Source: Dactylis glomerata (lineage: Eukaryota; Streptophyta; Magnoliopsida; Poales; Poaceae). From it: a stretch of DNA of 64,000 nt. The position numbers and the translations under genes are program-made. Shown piece after piece: positions 34,001-46,403 of the stretch (position 1 is its first letter; every line of letters begins with the position of its first letter). The stretch lies in contig QXEO01000882.1 of the NCBI GenBank assembly GCA_007115705.1, positions 1-64,000 of the forward strand, in the 5' to 3' direction. The notes under the pieces are model-generated. The model ran no database searches. It saw only the letters and a list, made by a program, of their open reading frames with translations, and was not told where the DNA came from.

Positions 34001-35197
34001 GCAATCTAGAACACACAATCGGTCTAGCATACTCTTAGCGAGCACCTCATGCACATGCTTCAAAAGCCGCCATCGACCTTGTATCGTCAACCTATATTTA
34101 GAGCAAAGATCCGCATGATTATTGCTAGGCTTTCTAACGATGCTGCCACAATGCCAAACAATAGCATTGCCTTGCGGTAATCCATCAAAATGCATCCACC
34201 ACTGAGGCTTAGCTACATCATGCTACCGAGACTCGCCCTTTACATCGACATAGAAGTGGCTAAATTGCTCCACCTCTTAGACTCCTTCCGCTAGTGCCCG
34301 CTCAAAAAACAATGCCACCAAGAGGGAGAGCGGCGCCGGACACCGCCATCTTCCAATCCAGAAGACCCAGATCTAAGATTTCCTTAGATCAAACGGCCCA
34401 TCCTGGCGAGTCCACATGGTGGCCCAACACTGCCACAGTGTCACTATCCAGTCTGGGAATACTTCTGGATATGATCTCTAAACAGTCCAAGGAGGTAGAT
34501 GACACACCATTATCTTGTCCAGGAATACATGTAGCTTCCCTCAGAGCTCAACAAGGCCTCTATCATGACGATGCATTCCAAGGAGGTTTGTCAATGCTGG
34601 TATATGTCGCCGCATCAGTGCAATGGTAGAGCCAAGCAAGGATTCCTCCCTGTTGGTAGTTCCATGAACCAGTAGAAGTAGAGGCTTTTCGAAGGCGCCC
34701 ACAGCATAGAAGGAAAGGCGTTGTTCTGAACAAATGCGGGCACATGACCCTAATCTGTCAAACTAACCCCATAAGAGGTGAGATCACCAGTGGAGATAGG
34801 ATCTAGACACGTTTGCTAGGGTTCCAACACTGCCTTTATCCCGCCGTTGTTGTACAACCCTTTTGCTGCCTATGCTCGTAACTCCACATGTGGCTTCAAT
34901 GACAGAACTAGGCTTTAGCCTTCATCGGAGTCTAGATGGCTTCACCATTGCCACCTCTGGGAGGGGTAGGAGGAGGTGGGGGCCCGGGGGGCATCTTGGG
35001 TTTGCTCCCCAAGTCACATTGAGGGGGTGACCGAGGGAGCGTTCTCTGAAGTACATATAGTCACCCCTAATATGAGTTAGTTTTGGATTTCCTTATTTGG
35101 TCATGTGTAAGTAAAGAAACATTGCACTGGTTCTTGCGGTTCATGCATATTGTTCTTCATATTTTAATTCAAAAAATAATTTTGAACTTGTGATAGT
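34001..35197. other. intergenic DNA, no gene recognised
   Basis: ORFs are short and give no recognisable domain. A moderately GC-rich part (about 34290-34420) looks like decayed repeat. A G-rich run lies at about 34960-34995. Confidence 0.5.
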
Positions 35198-35200
35198 TCA

Positions 35201-35490
35201 CACTAGTAGAAAACCAGCCTAATATTCCAGGGCATTAGTCCCGGTTGCTGTTTGAACCGGGACTGATGCCCTGGGCCCCACCACTTTTTCGGCCGCAGGA
35301 CCCCAGAACTCATTAGTCCCGGTTCGTTTTGAACCTATAGTCTCGGTTCGTAATATGAACCGGGACTAAAGACTCTGGGGTCGAATCCGACCGTTGTCAG
35401 ACTCATTAGTCTCGGCTGGTAACACCAACCGGGACTAAAGACCAATCCTTCAGTCCCGGTTGGTATTACCAACCAGGACTAATGACTTCC
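35201..35490. repeat. CACTA left end with subterminal inverted repeats
   Basis: The terminal inverted repeat is followed by several hairpins of the type AGTCCCGGTT...AACCGGGACT (35240-35265, 35313-35370, 35412-35487). Confidence 0.85.
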
Positions 35491-35946
35491 CTATATAAAA
35501 TAGCTCCTTCTTCCTCCCCGAGCCAGCCACTCCCCCTCTCCACTCTCAAGTGTTCTTCATGCAACAAACCTAGCTCGAGTTTATCCTCTTTGACCAACAT
35601 TTTGTGTCACAAATTGATGTCCCCACTTCAATCTAAGTGGACTAAAAGGTGAGGAACTTTGTGCTTTTGTCTTTCATTGGTAATTTAGCTCATTTAATGC
35701 TCTAGAAGTAGAGAGATTTGTGATTTTTTTATGGGAGCAATTATTTAGATGTTCATTTGATTATGTGTAGAAGTAGGTGAAGATAGAGGTAAAAATAGAG
35801 GTAGAGATAGAAATATAAAATAGAAAATTAAAATAAAGATAGAGAGATGACAGAGATAGAATTAAAAATAAAAATAGAAGTAGACATAGCTAACATAGAA
35901 ATAGAAATAGAGATAGAGATAGAAATAGAAAAATAGAAATAGAGAT

Positions 35947-36480
35947 AGATGTCGTAGGGCAAAGCTTTCAAAGATGCCGTAGGGCGTGAGCGCCGACGAC
36001 ATCTTCGAGAAGCTCCATCACGGGAGATTTCCCAACCCTTTATCCAACACTGTTAGAGGAGATGGAGTCTTTCACGGGCTTGCAGGGAAATTTTTCTGAG
36101 GCAGAGCTTCCAAAGATGTCGTAGGGTGTGAGCACCAACAACATCTTCGAGAAGCTCCGCCACGGGAGATTTCCCAACCCTTTCCTCCATAACTGTTAGA
36201 GGAGATGGAATCTTTCACAGGCTTGCAGTGAAATTTTTCTGAGGCAGAGCTTCCGAAGATGCCGTAGGGCATGAGCACCAACGACAACTTTGGGAAGCTC
36301 CGCCATGGGAGATTTCCCAACCCTTTCCTCCATAACTGTTAGAGGAAATGGAGTCTTTCACGGGCTTGCAGGAAAAAAATTCTGAGGCGGAGCTTCCGAA
36401 GATGCCGTAGGGCGTGAGCACCAACGACATCTTTGAGAAGCTCCGTCATGGGAGATTTCCCAACCCTTTCCTCCATCCAT
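35947..36480. repeat. four-copy tandem repeat of about 140 bp
   Basis: The landmark GC(C/T)GTAGGG(C/T)(G/A)TGAGC recurs near 35983, 36119, 36262 and 36402. Each unit also holds GGGAGATTTCCCAACCCTTT. Overlapping minus-strand ORFs (36072-36630) are a by-product of the repeat. A degenerate GATAGA-rich tract precedes it (35760-35946). Confidence 0.8.
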
Positions 36481-36654
36481 GGGGATGAAACTCTCTCTAC
36501 CTTCGAGCTGTGCTTGCCATGGCATATCGATGCTCCTTTTATAGGCACGGCGCCGCATATACTTTTGTCTTGTTCCTCCGACAGGGGCGTTGTGCGCTAC
36601 ATGCTTTATCTCATCGAGCAGTGCATCCACCCACGCATCCTTATCCTGCCAACA

Positions 36655-36785
36655 GCTTTAGTCTCGGTTGCACCCACCAGCCAGGACTAAAGGTTACCCA
36701 CACGTCCTTATCCCACCGATGGTTTTATTAGATGACACAAAACCATCTTTAGTCCCGGTTGTACCCACCAGCTGGGACTAAAGTT
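36655..36785. repeat. internal subterminal-type repeats upstream of the transposase
   Basis: Two hairpins, TTTAGTCTCGGTTG...GGACTAAAG and TTTAGTCCCGGTTG...GGGACTAAAG, lie about 100 bp before the transposase start. Confidence 0.75.
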
Positions 36786-36879
36786 TTGTTAACTTATTCT
36801 TACTTATCAAACTAAAATTAGAGATAGAAATAGAAATTGTATATTTGATTTGCATTTGATATGTACTTATATAATGCAG

Positions 36880-39800
36880 ATGAGCCGAGCATGGATGTAC
36901 GCCGATCAACGCTCTGGAGATTTCATTAAAGGCGTGCATTCTTTTCTCAAGGTGGCTGAGGCAACCAAGCGGAATGGTTTTATGTGTTGTCCATGCGGTG
37001 GTTGTCAAAATGAGAAGGATTACCCCTCCACAAAGACCCTTCACATCCACCTGTTCTGGTTCGGTTTCATGTCCGGCTATAATTGTTGGACCAAGCATGG
37101 AGAGAGAGGGGTTATGATGGAAGACAACGATGAAAAAGAAAATAATGACAACTATCCTGAGTTCCCTGAAACCACCGATACCGCAATGGAAGATAATGAA
37201 GAAGAAGAAGAAGAAGAATAAGAAGGTGAAGAACGAGCATCAGATGTGCCCGCTGATGATCTTGGTCAGGTCATTGTTGATGCACAGATTGACTGTGAAA
37301 GTGAAAAGGAGAGGGAGAAGTTGGAACGCATGTTAGATGATCACAAAAAGGATTTGTACCCAAATTGTGAAGACGGCCAGAAAAAGCTAGGAAGCACGCT
37401 GGAATTGCTGCAATGGAAAGTAGAGAGTGGTTTATCTGACAAGGGATTTGAAAAGTTGCTGAAAATTATGAAGAAGATGCTTCCAAAGGATAACGAATTG
37501 CCCGCTAGTACGTATAAAGCAAAGAAGATTGTCTGCCCTCTAGGATTGGAGGTGCAGAAGATACATGCATGCATTAATGACTGTATTCTCTACCGCGGTG
37601 AGTACGAGAATTTGAATGCATGCACGGTGTGCAGTGCATTTTGGTATAAGATCACGCGAGATGACCTTGGTGATGTTGAGGGCGAGCACCCCAAGAAGAG
37701 GGTTCCTGCCAAGGTGATGTGGTATGCACCTATAATACCATGGTTGAAATGTTTGTTCAGAAATAAAGAGCATGCCAAGTTGTTGAGGTGGCACAAAGAA
37801 GATCGTAAGAGTGACGAGATGTTGAGACCCCCCGCTGATGGGTCGCAGTGGAGAAAAATCGACAGAGATTTCCCGGAGTTTATAGAAGATGCATGGAACC
37901 TGAGGTTTGGTCTAAGTACAGATGGCATGAATCATTTTGGGGAGCAGAGCTGCAGTCATAGCACCTGGCCCGTGACTCTATGTATCTATAACCTTCCTCC
38001 TTGGTTGTGCATGAAGCAAAAGTTTATTATGATGCCAATGCTTATCCAAGGCTCGAAGCAACCCGACAATGACATTGATGTGTATCTAAGGCCATTAGTT
38101 GATGAACTTTTATAGCTGTGGCAGACTGAAGGTGTTCGTGTGTGGGATGAGTACAAACAAGAGGAATTTGATCTACAAGCATTGATGTTCGTGACCATCA
38201 ATGATTGGCCTACTCTTAGTAACCTTTTAGGACAGACAAACAAGGGATACAATGCATGCATGCACTGTTTAGGTGAGATTGATAGTATATATTTGGATAA
38301 AAGTAAGAAGGTGGTGTATCTCGGGCATCATCGATTTCTTTTGCCCAAACATCAATTGAAGAGAAAAGGCAAGCATTTCAATGATGAGGCAGAAGTTTGT
38401 GGCAAGCCTAAACGCCATACTGGTGATGATATATTTGATATGGTCAAAGATTTAGAAGTAATCTTTAGAAAGGGTCCTAGCAGTCTGTCTGTTCTGAATG
38501 ACGCTAGCGGACATGCACCCATGTGGAAGAAGAAATCTATATTTTGGGAGCTTGAGTATTGGAAATTCCTAGAGATCCGCTCTGCAATCGACGTGATGCA
38601 CGTGACGAAGAATATTTGCGTGAACCTACTAGGATTCTTGGGCTTGTATGGGAAGACAAAAGATACACCAGAATTATGTGAGGACCATCACCGCATGAAA
38701 AGAAGAGACGGCATGCATCCGGAGGATTCTAAGGGTCCTGCAAGCTACGCTCTTACCAAAGAAGATAAAGAAATCTTTTTTGAATGCCTGAGCAGTATCA
38801 AGGTCCTATCTGGATTCTCATCAAATATAAAGGGAATAATAAATATGGCAGAGAAAAAATTCCAAAACCTAAAGTCTCATGATTGCCACGTGCTTATGAT
38901 GCAATTACTTCCGATTGCACTAAGGGGGATTCTACTAGAAAATTTTTGAGTACCGATTGTGAAGCTATGTGCATTTCTCAATACAATTTCGCAGAAGGTA
39001 ATCAATCTAGAAGATCTACAACGGTTACAGAATGATGTGGCCCAATGTCTTGTCAGCTTCGAGTTGGTGTTCCCACCGTTCTTCTTCAATATTATGACGC
39101 ATCTCTTAGTTCACCTAGTCGAAGAGATTACCATTCTCGGTCCAGTATTTCTGCACAATATGTTCCCCTTTGAGAGTTTCATGGGAGTCTTAAATAAATA
39201 TGTGCATAACCACGCTAGGCCGGAAGGAAGCATCTCCAAGGGCTATCTAACAGAGGAGGTCATTGAGTTTTGTATTGACTTTGTTTCTGACCTGAACCCG
39301 ATTGGTCTTCCTCAATCGCGGCATGAGGGGAGACTGAGTGGAAAAGGCACGCTAGGAATGAAATTAGCATGCTGTATGGACGGACATTCTTTGAGTGAAG
39401 CACACTACACAGTTTTACGAAATTCCACATTGGTGGAGCCGTATATGGAGCGACACAAGAATATTGTATGCTCGAAAAACCCTGGGCAGTCTAACTCCTG
39501 GATTACAAAGTTGCACATGGTGACTTTTGGTGGTTGGTTGCAAACACTTCTCATAAATGACGCCACTGTTGGATATGAGCTGTCCATGTTGGCCAAGAAA
39601 CCATCTTCAACTATATTGACTTTTGAGGGTTACGAGATAAATGAGAATACATTTTACACGGTCGCCTAAGATAAAAAGAGCACCAATCAAAACAGTGGTG
39701 TCTGCTTTGATGCATTACACGATAATGGGATAAAGGTCACATATTATGGTTACATAGAGGAGATATGGGAACTTGACTATAGACCGTCTTTTAAGGTCCC

Positions 39801-40197
39801 TTTGTTTCGGTGCAAATGGGTCAAGCTGACAGGAGGCGGGGTAGTTGTAGACCAAAAGTATGGCATGACAACAGTGGATCTCAACAATCTTGCATACATG
39901 GATGAACCATTCGTCCTAGCCAACGATATCGCTCAGGTTTTCTATGTGAAGGACATGTTTACAAAACCAAGAAAGAGAAAAGATAAGAAAATGAATACAT
40001 CACACGATGAGCCAAAGCGACACATTGTTCTCTCAGGGAAAAGAATCATCGTGGGAGTGGAGGACAAGACAGATATGTTAGAAGATTATAACAAGTTTGA
40101 TGAAATTCCGCCCTTCAGAGTGAACACTGACCCGACCCTCCTCTTAAACAAAGAAGATACTTCATGGTTACGGTGCAGAAGGAAACTCCAACACTAG
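36880..40197 (+). pseudogene. CACTA TNPD-type transposase with four in-frame stops
   Basis: One frame of 1106 codons runs from ATG 36880 (MSRAWMYADQRSGDF), which follows a splice-acceptor-like TAATGCAG, to TAG 40195-40197. It is broken only by stops at 37219 (TAA), 38113 (TAG), 38947 (TGA) and 39667 (TAA), with no frameshift. The N-terminus holds a transposase-associated domain with CCPCGGCQN. An acidic run follows, then the Transposase_21 core (about 37500-38600: YENLNACTVCSAFWYK, LRFGLSTDGMNHFG, GYNACMHCLGE). Next come DUF4218-like sequence (38960-39330, LVHLVEEITILGPVFLHNMF) and DUF4216-like sequence (39690-39900, GIKVTYYGYIEEIWELDY). It would cut and join CACTA ends in the nucleus. Decay by nonsense changes alone suggests recent loss. 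Confidence 0.88.
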
Positions 40198-40257
40198 ATG
40201 GGGATGTTGGTGATGTGTAATAATGTATTAACCCTTTTATGTAAATGTATGATTTTG

Positions 40258-40800
40258 GGTTAGTTATTCAAATTTGAACACTTTTTATATTCCAAGTTTT
40301 GTCAGATTCAGAAGTATGCAAAATGGCAAAATAGTTAATTGTTTGAATAGTTGGAATAATTGATTTTGAAAATAGAAAATAGTTTTGAATTAGTTATTCA
40401 ATTTCAAACACTTTTCATGTTCAAAGTTTTATCATATTCTAAAATATGCAAAAAGAATTTTAATCAATATTGTTTTAATTGAAAATGGCAAAATAGTTAA
40501 TTGTTTGAATAGTTAGAATAATTGATTTTGAAAAATAGAAAATATTTTTGAATTAGTTATTCAATTTCAAACACTTTTCATATTCAAAGTTTTATCAAAT
40601 TCTAAATTATGCAAAAATAATTTTAATCAATATTGTTTTAATTGAAAATGGCAAAATAGTTAATTGTTTGAATAGTTAGAATAATTGATTTTGAAAATAG
40701 AAAATAGTTTTGAATTAGTTATTCAATTTCAAACACTTTTCATATTCAAAGTTTTATCAAATTCTAAAATATGCAGAAGTTATTCAATTTGAAATTCAAA
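40258..40800. repeat. AT-rich tandem repeat, period about 165 bp
   Basis: At least three copies carry TAGTTAATTGTTTGAATAGT (near 40334, 40494 and 40661) and TTAGTTATTCAATTTCAAAC. The array lies downstream of the transposase, in its probable 3' region. Confidence 0.8.
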
Positions 40801-40855
40801 ATTCATATTTTCAAATGAAATCTGAAAAACTCTGCCATTGGCGCGCATTTATTAG

Positions 40856-41047
40856 ACCATTAGTCCCGGTACGTTTCACCAACCGGGACTAAAGGTCTGG
40901 GACTCGGGCGCGAACCGCCAAATGTCTTTAGTCCCGGTTGGAGATACCAACCGGGACTAAAGATTCTTTAGTCCCGGTTGGTGCCTCCAACCGGGACTAA
41001 AGACCCCCCTTTAGTCCCGGTTAAAGCCACCAACCGGGACTAAAGGG
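40856..41047. repeat. mid-element cluster of subterminal-type hairpins
   Basis: About three consecutive hairpins of GTCCCGGTTGG/CCAACCGGGAC type lie in the middle of the transposon between its two genes, directly before the TATATAG-containing leader of the second gene. This could be a shared transposase-binding or promoter region. Confidence 0.8.
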
Positions 41048-41436
41048 GGGTCATATATAGCGTGTGCTATCCTCTTCTTCCTCACTTCACTCCCAGATCG
41101 AAACGGACGGACGCCGAGACGACGCAGACGACACTGACGAGGACGCCGCCGCAAATGTTGCGGTCGCCCTGCTCCATCGCACCGACGCCGCAGCTTCCCC
41201 GAGCTATGCCGCCATCCGCCGATGCATCCCTGAGCCACGCCACCGTCCACTCCGCCGTCCCCAAGCTGCACCGCCGTCCGCTCCGCCGTCCCCGAGCCGC
41301 ACCGTCGTCCGCTCCGCCGTCCCCGAGCCGCGCCGCCGTCCGCTCCGTCTGCTCCGCCGACCTGTTGCCTTCCCTCGGCCGCGCCGCCATCTCACCTTCC
41401 CGCCGCCGCGGCACCATCGGTGAGAAATTGAGTTAG
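41048..41436 (+). promoter_or_regulatory. probable promoter and leader of the second CACTA gene
   Basis: TCATATATAGCGTG is followed by the pyrimidine-rich CCTCTTCTTCCTCACTTCAC and a GC-rich, CpG-dense block (41090-41420). Several overlapping ORFs run through the GC-rich block on both strands. None has a recognisable domain, so the stretch is read as leader or first exon. Confidence 0.4.
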
Positions 41437-42180
41437 AAATTGTTAGTAGTAGTTAGGAAATTGTTAGTAGTTAGTAGTTAGGAAATGTTAGAAATTATTA
41501 GGGTAAAATTCATATATGTTAGCGTAAAATTTCATATGTTAGGGTAAAATTTATATGTTAGGGTAAAATTCATATGTTAGGTAAAATTAATATGTTAGGG
41601 TTAGAAAAATAGGGTTAGAATTAGTAGTTAGAAAATAGGGTTAGTAAAATAGTTAGTAAAATAGTTGGTAGTTAGAAAATAGGGTTAGTAGTTAGTAATT
41701 AGAAAATAGTTAGTAGTTAGAAAATAGGGTTAGAATTAGTAGTTAGAAAATAGGGTTAGAATTAGTTAGAAAATAGTGTTAGAATTAGTAGTTAGAAAAT
41801 AGGGTTAGTAGTAGTATAGTTAGAAAATAGTTTTAGAATTAGTAGTTAGAAATAGTTAGAATTGCTATTTATGGTTAGAAATGCTATTTATGTTATATAT
41901 ATAGATATAATAGAAATGAATAGTAATAGAAATGCTATTTATGTTACATATATAGATATGTTAATAGTAATAGAAATGCTATATAGATTTTATTTATGTT
42001 AGATTTTATTTAGGTTAGATTTTATTAGAAATAGAAATGCTATTTTAAATAGAAATGTTAGATTTTATTTATGTTAGATTTTATTAGAAATAGAAATGTT
42101 ATTAGAAATAGAAATAGAAATGCTATTAGAAATAGAAATGCTATTAGAAATAGAAATGCTATTAAAAATATGGAGTAATG
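41437..42180 (+). repeat. degenerate GTTAG/AAAATAG low-complexity tract
   Basis: Short units such as GTTAGGGTAAAATT, TTAGAAAATAGGG and AGAAATAGAAATGCTATT drift along about 740 bp. It may be an intron or leader of the second CACTA gene. TTAGGG occurs only as part of longer irregular units. Confidence 0.65.
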
Positions 42181-42190
42181 TTGTTGATCT

Positions 42191-45100
42191 ATGTTATGGA
42201 TTTCAGTTATGGATTTGGGCGCCGGAAGAGAAGGTGAAGAAGAGATATTGAATATTATAGGAGAGGGTACCACCCGTGCAGAAGGAGACGGCTCAGAATT
42301 TTTGAACGAGTCGGGTGAGGGAATGGAGGAGGAGCAGGTGCATGAATCGAAAAATGATGATTGCGAGGACGGCTCACAAGGGACTGGACGTGACTTAATA
42401 ACACGGTCCCACAAGGTATATATATATATATATATATGAAGACTAGCTCTATTCATGAATCAGTAGATGATGATGCATTATGTGGTATATATATTAACGA
42501 GTGTTTTCTTATTTTAGACCTCTATATCTTCTAGAAAGAAGCGAGGCCCGGCAAAATGGCTGGCATCGAATCAGCATTACACGATTGGGCGTCTCTCACA
42601 TGAAGGCCAACCGTTGGAACCCCATAGTGTCGCAAATGCATTCACACATCAATGTGGATGTCTTGTCTAGGACATGGTGCCGATAAGCATTCAGTATTGG
42701 TATAATCCCAAGCCAGCAAAGGGAGAGCCAGCAGAGCCAGAGCCAGAAGAGGGTGCAGCAGTCAATTATATCACCAAGTTCTTGAAAGATAGACTTTGGG
42801 AATCCCTCATTCCACATTTCAATCTGCCGGTCACCGAGTCCCTGGAAGACGCGGAGAAACAGAAGGAGAAAGTCAGGGAGTGGGCTCTCAAGAAGATGGC
42901 TGCACAGTTCAATAACCACAAGAAGAGGTTATGGAACGCCTATGTCAACGCCGATCGACAAGCTCCAGAATTTACTGGCCCCAATGAGTTCCTGTAGGAT
43001 CACTAGGATGCATTTGTGGAGTACAAGGAGTCCAAGCTGGGTAAGCTAAGGAGTAAGAAAAATCAGGCAAATGCCACGAAAAAGAAATATCACCATAAGT
43101 TGGGTCCAGGTGGCTACAAAAGGGCTGAGCCTAAGTGGGATATGCAAGAGGCCGCCCTACGAGAAAAAGGCATGGAACCAGAAATAGAACAATGGCCCAG
43201 AAGGTCAAGAAATTGGGCACTTGCCCATGGGGCTGTCTATGATGAGAGAACAGGGAAATTAGTTGAAGAGAAGAAACAAATTGTTGAACCCCTGGGAGCA
43301 CTTGTCAAGACAATCGCCAAGGTTCAAGAGGGGACGTTCAAGCCGGACAGAGAGAATGACGAGCTGACAAAGGCCCTCGGGAACAAAGAACACATAGGAC
43401 GAACACAGGGTCTGGGTTCTGCCATTCCATGGAGGTCTGGGTTTGCCGAAGAGAGCCAAACTTATAGAAGCCGAGAGAGAGGAAGAAATGAAAGGCGCAG
43501 GAGGAGGCCTCACGGATAGAGAGCATAGAAAGGTAACAGGCTGAGCTGAGAGAGTTGTATTTACTGCAGCAGAAGGCACTGGAGGAATTAAAGTTGCAAG
43601 GGGCAACTCAGCATCAGCAACACCTAGAACATGCATTAGGCGACCGATCTTGGCGGAGAAGCAGCGTGGCTTCCATGGAGGTACCGATGGATCACTACCC
43701 CATGGATGATATCACCAAGAAGACAAACTGTGAGCTGCATGTTCCCATGAAGAACATATTGATGAAGGTGGCAGTTGGCTATGTGTTACCATCTGGACCT
43801 AGACAAACCTGGCATGGCCGTGAGATTTGAGCTGGCTATGCTAAGGTCAGGGTGGATGCAATTGAAAGGGGGTATGAGTCCCTCTATCTTGACATCGCTA
43901 GACCTGAAGATGAGTCAACACTTGGAGAAGTATTGGGTGGTATCATTCTTTGGGATAAGAAACACATCGTGTTTCCAGGCTCGGCGCCAAGGCGGCCACC
44001 CTCTCCTCTGAGTCCTCGCAATTCACCACCTCCCGACGATGACAGGGATGACTACCACCATACCCCGAGTCCACATCGATCTCCGCCTCAATGTCAGCCG
44101 CCTCCGCCACCTCCGCCACCTCTGCCCACTCGTAAGTCCCAGAGTTATGGCAAGTCCGCTGCTATGTTCACTAGCAATGTCTCTCCGAAGAAACGGGCCA
44201 ACAAAGTTAAGGCGGTGCCGCCTCCTCCTGTCGAGAAGACTGCTGAAGAAATTGAGGCGGAGGATAGAGCCAAAGTGAAAAGAAAGCTCGCAGCGCTACA
44301 CCCGACCCCTACACCAAAGCAGGTATATACTAAAGAACAGAAGGAGTGGGCCTTTGATATGCTTACCCAGCCTTCGCAATATGAATTGCGTAAGCCAGAT
44401 GACTACAAGCGTTGTTTGGATAAGCAGGTAGATACAAAAAAAGAAGCTAATAAGACAAGCGCAACTGCAAGAGGGAAAAGAGACGTTGCCCAGCTTGGAG
44501 CACAGAGCAAGAAATCGATCTCCCCGCTAAAGGTGTTTGCTAGTGATGCTGGTGGGAGTGTTGCTCAACCCAATCCCGCTGACTTTGCTGCTAAAGCTGG
44601 TTTGACTCTTTCTCAATTGATACATGAAGATATCCCAAAGGCGCCTATGGCACGGCAATATGAAAAGGGGAAGAGTCTGGTCCCACCTAAGATTGAAATA
44701 AATCTACCAACACAAATACGAAAATTGCATAAGTGGTACCTGCAAGCTGCAAAGGGCACGCAAGATTTTCTCCTATTGAAAATCTCACAGGACCATTTCT
44801 TAGGTGAAGACTTGGTGCATATTGAGTTTGATGAATTCTTTCAGCTATTCAATCAAGACGCGCTCGACAAATCTCTCGTCAGTGCCTATGTTCTGTAAGT
44901 GATTTATTATTTCTATAAGTCTCTAGCTCAACTCGTTGTTTGCATGTAATTATCCTCACTACGCTGTTTATTATGCAGAATGAAGAGTATGCAATGTAAG
45001 AAAAGGAATGACTTCCAAGTTGGATTCATTGATCCAAATCGAGTTAACGGAGCGATGATAGAGAGTAAACGCAAGGAGACGGAGGATACCTTGCTAGAGT

Positions 45101-45924
45101 TCCTACTTACGCAGGAATACCGAGCTAGAATACTGTTTTCGTACAACTGCAGGTGATTGTTACTATCTTATACACAGTTACTTTTCCTTACTCGATGTTA
45201 TAAGTGTAATTGATGAGTTTATTAACTTATATAATTAAACTTGCACGCAGTTACCACTGGATTTTGTTAAAGATTGAACCTGACTATGGAAAGGTTGAAA
45301 TCTTTGATTCATTGAATAAACCACTTAATGAATACCAAAGCATCATTGATGTGATGGATAGGTAATTTCAATCATTACGGTATTATATCGGTCTCTTTCG
45401 TTCATCTATAACTTATCTATTCATTTTGTTTGCTCGGCAGTGTTTGGAAACGGTTTATACGCACAGTAAAAGGTGAATGGAAAAATGAGCTGATTTACCA
45501 TCAGATCGAGGTAAATCGTACGAGCTAGGTCCACACATCCCTTTAATTCTAGTTTCAAATACCATTAATAAGTATATCAATCTTGATATGCCACTGACTA
45601 AAATCTATTCTCGTAAAGTGTGCGAGGCAGCCATCGGGGACTAATCTATGTGCATACTATGCTTGCGAGAACCTTCGTGCAGAGGTCACTGAAGGAATTG
45701 ATTTTCAAACAGCAAGTGAACAATATACTGACAAATTCATTTATTGGCATCAATTTTGTTATGATGATTCATATTCATATTGATCTTCTTCTTCGTAGTT
45801 CGAAGCAAAGCATAATCGGCTCTCACCGAGTGAACGCATAGTAGGAATTCAAGAGGAAATAGCCAGATTTCTGCTTGAGTATGTCATTAACCCAAAGGGT
45901 GAATTTCATGTCAGTTTCGATTAG
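42191..45924 (+). pseudogene. second CACTA gene: Transposase_24-like protein with Ulp1/C48 protease domain
   Basis: Exon 1 (42191-42415) ends CCACAAG|GT. Exon 2 runs 42518-44894, and further exons lie at 44979-45152, 45251-45361, 45441-45510, from 45619, and 45799-45924, all with GT-AG borders. Exon 2 has KKRGPAKWLAS and FNNHKKRLWNAYVN, like the En/Spm-associated Transposase_24 region, then a Pro-rich linker. The C-terminal exons give a C48 peptidase fold: YHWILLKI with His, VEIFDSLNK with Asp, and QPSGTNLCAYYACEN with Gln and the Cys nucleophile. Stops at 42668, 42995, 43004 and 43828 and a frame change (about 43430-43550) disable it. Its role is unknown; SUMO-protease-like domains are recurrent in plant CACTA and Mutator proteins. 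The end of exon 6 is uncertain. Confidence 0.75.
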
Positions 45925-46199
45925 ACAATGTGTGTAATTAAACACAAGTCGTGATCTTATGTGTGTGAACAAGTTGTATATATACTTGTATGTATATGCT
46001 CGGTGGACCAAATATATTATATATGTATCGGCTTATATATTATGTTGTAATGCTGTATGAATAGGTATATAAGAAAACTTGTTTGAAATGAATCAAACAA
46101 TTGAATGGAGCAAAATACAAATATATCCTAAACCCTAAACCTCTAAATAACAATTAAAATCCAGAAAAATAAAGAAGCAGCAGAGGCTGCCACGTGTGG

Positions 46200-46403
46200 A
46201 TACTTTAGTCCCGGTTCGTAACATGAACCGGGACTAAAGGTCCTACGCCCACGAGCGCCCGGCCCCTGCCACGTGGTCTCTCTTTAGTCCCGGTTCGTAT
46301 AGCAACCGGGACTAAAGATTGGGTATCAGTCCCGGTTGGTTAGTCCCGGTTGCGCAACCGGGACTGAAGGCCCAAACGACTGATGCCCTGTTTTCCACTA
46401 GTG
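46200..46403. repeat. CACTA right end with subterminal inverted repeats
   Basis: Hairpins GTCCCGGTTCG...AACCGGGACT occur at 46205-46240, 46283-46318 and 46327-46370, then the terminal repeat. They mirror the left end. Confidence 0.85.

Larger units (their letters stand above)
35201..46403 (+). mobile_element. complete CACTA (En/Spm) DNA transposon, 11.2 kb
   Basis: The ends are CACTAGTAGAAAACCAG (35201) and its counterpart TTTTCCACTAGTG (ending 46403). The 3 bp TSD TCA lies at 35198-35200 and 46404-46406. Many GTCCCGGTT/AACCGGGAC hairpins crowd both ends, as expected for subterminal sites. It contains a TNPD-type transposase pseudogene (36880-40197), a second multi-exon gene (42191-45924), several tandem arrays and a further internal cluster of subterminal-type repeats. 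Both genes carry stop codons, so the element is non-autonomous now, although its ends look intact and could still be recognised in trans. Confidence 0.92.

Noticed and set aside
41062..41436. Four overlapping Ala/Arg/Pro-rich ORFs on both strands
   Set aside because: High GC removes stop codons in all frames. No domain or codon preference is visible, so it was treated as the leader of the second CACTA gene.
41437..41860. TTAGGG-like units suggesting an interstitial telomere repeat
   Set aside because: TTAGGG occurs only inside irregular longer units, plant telomeres are TTTAGGG, and the tract lies within a CACTA element.
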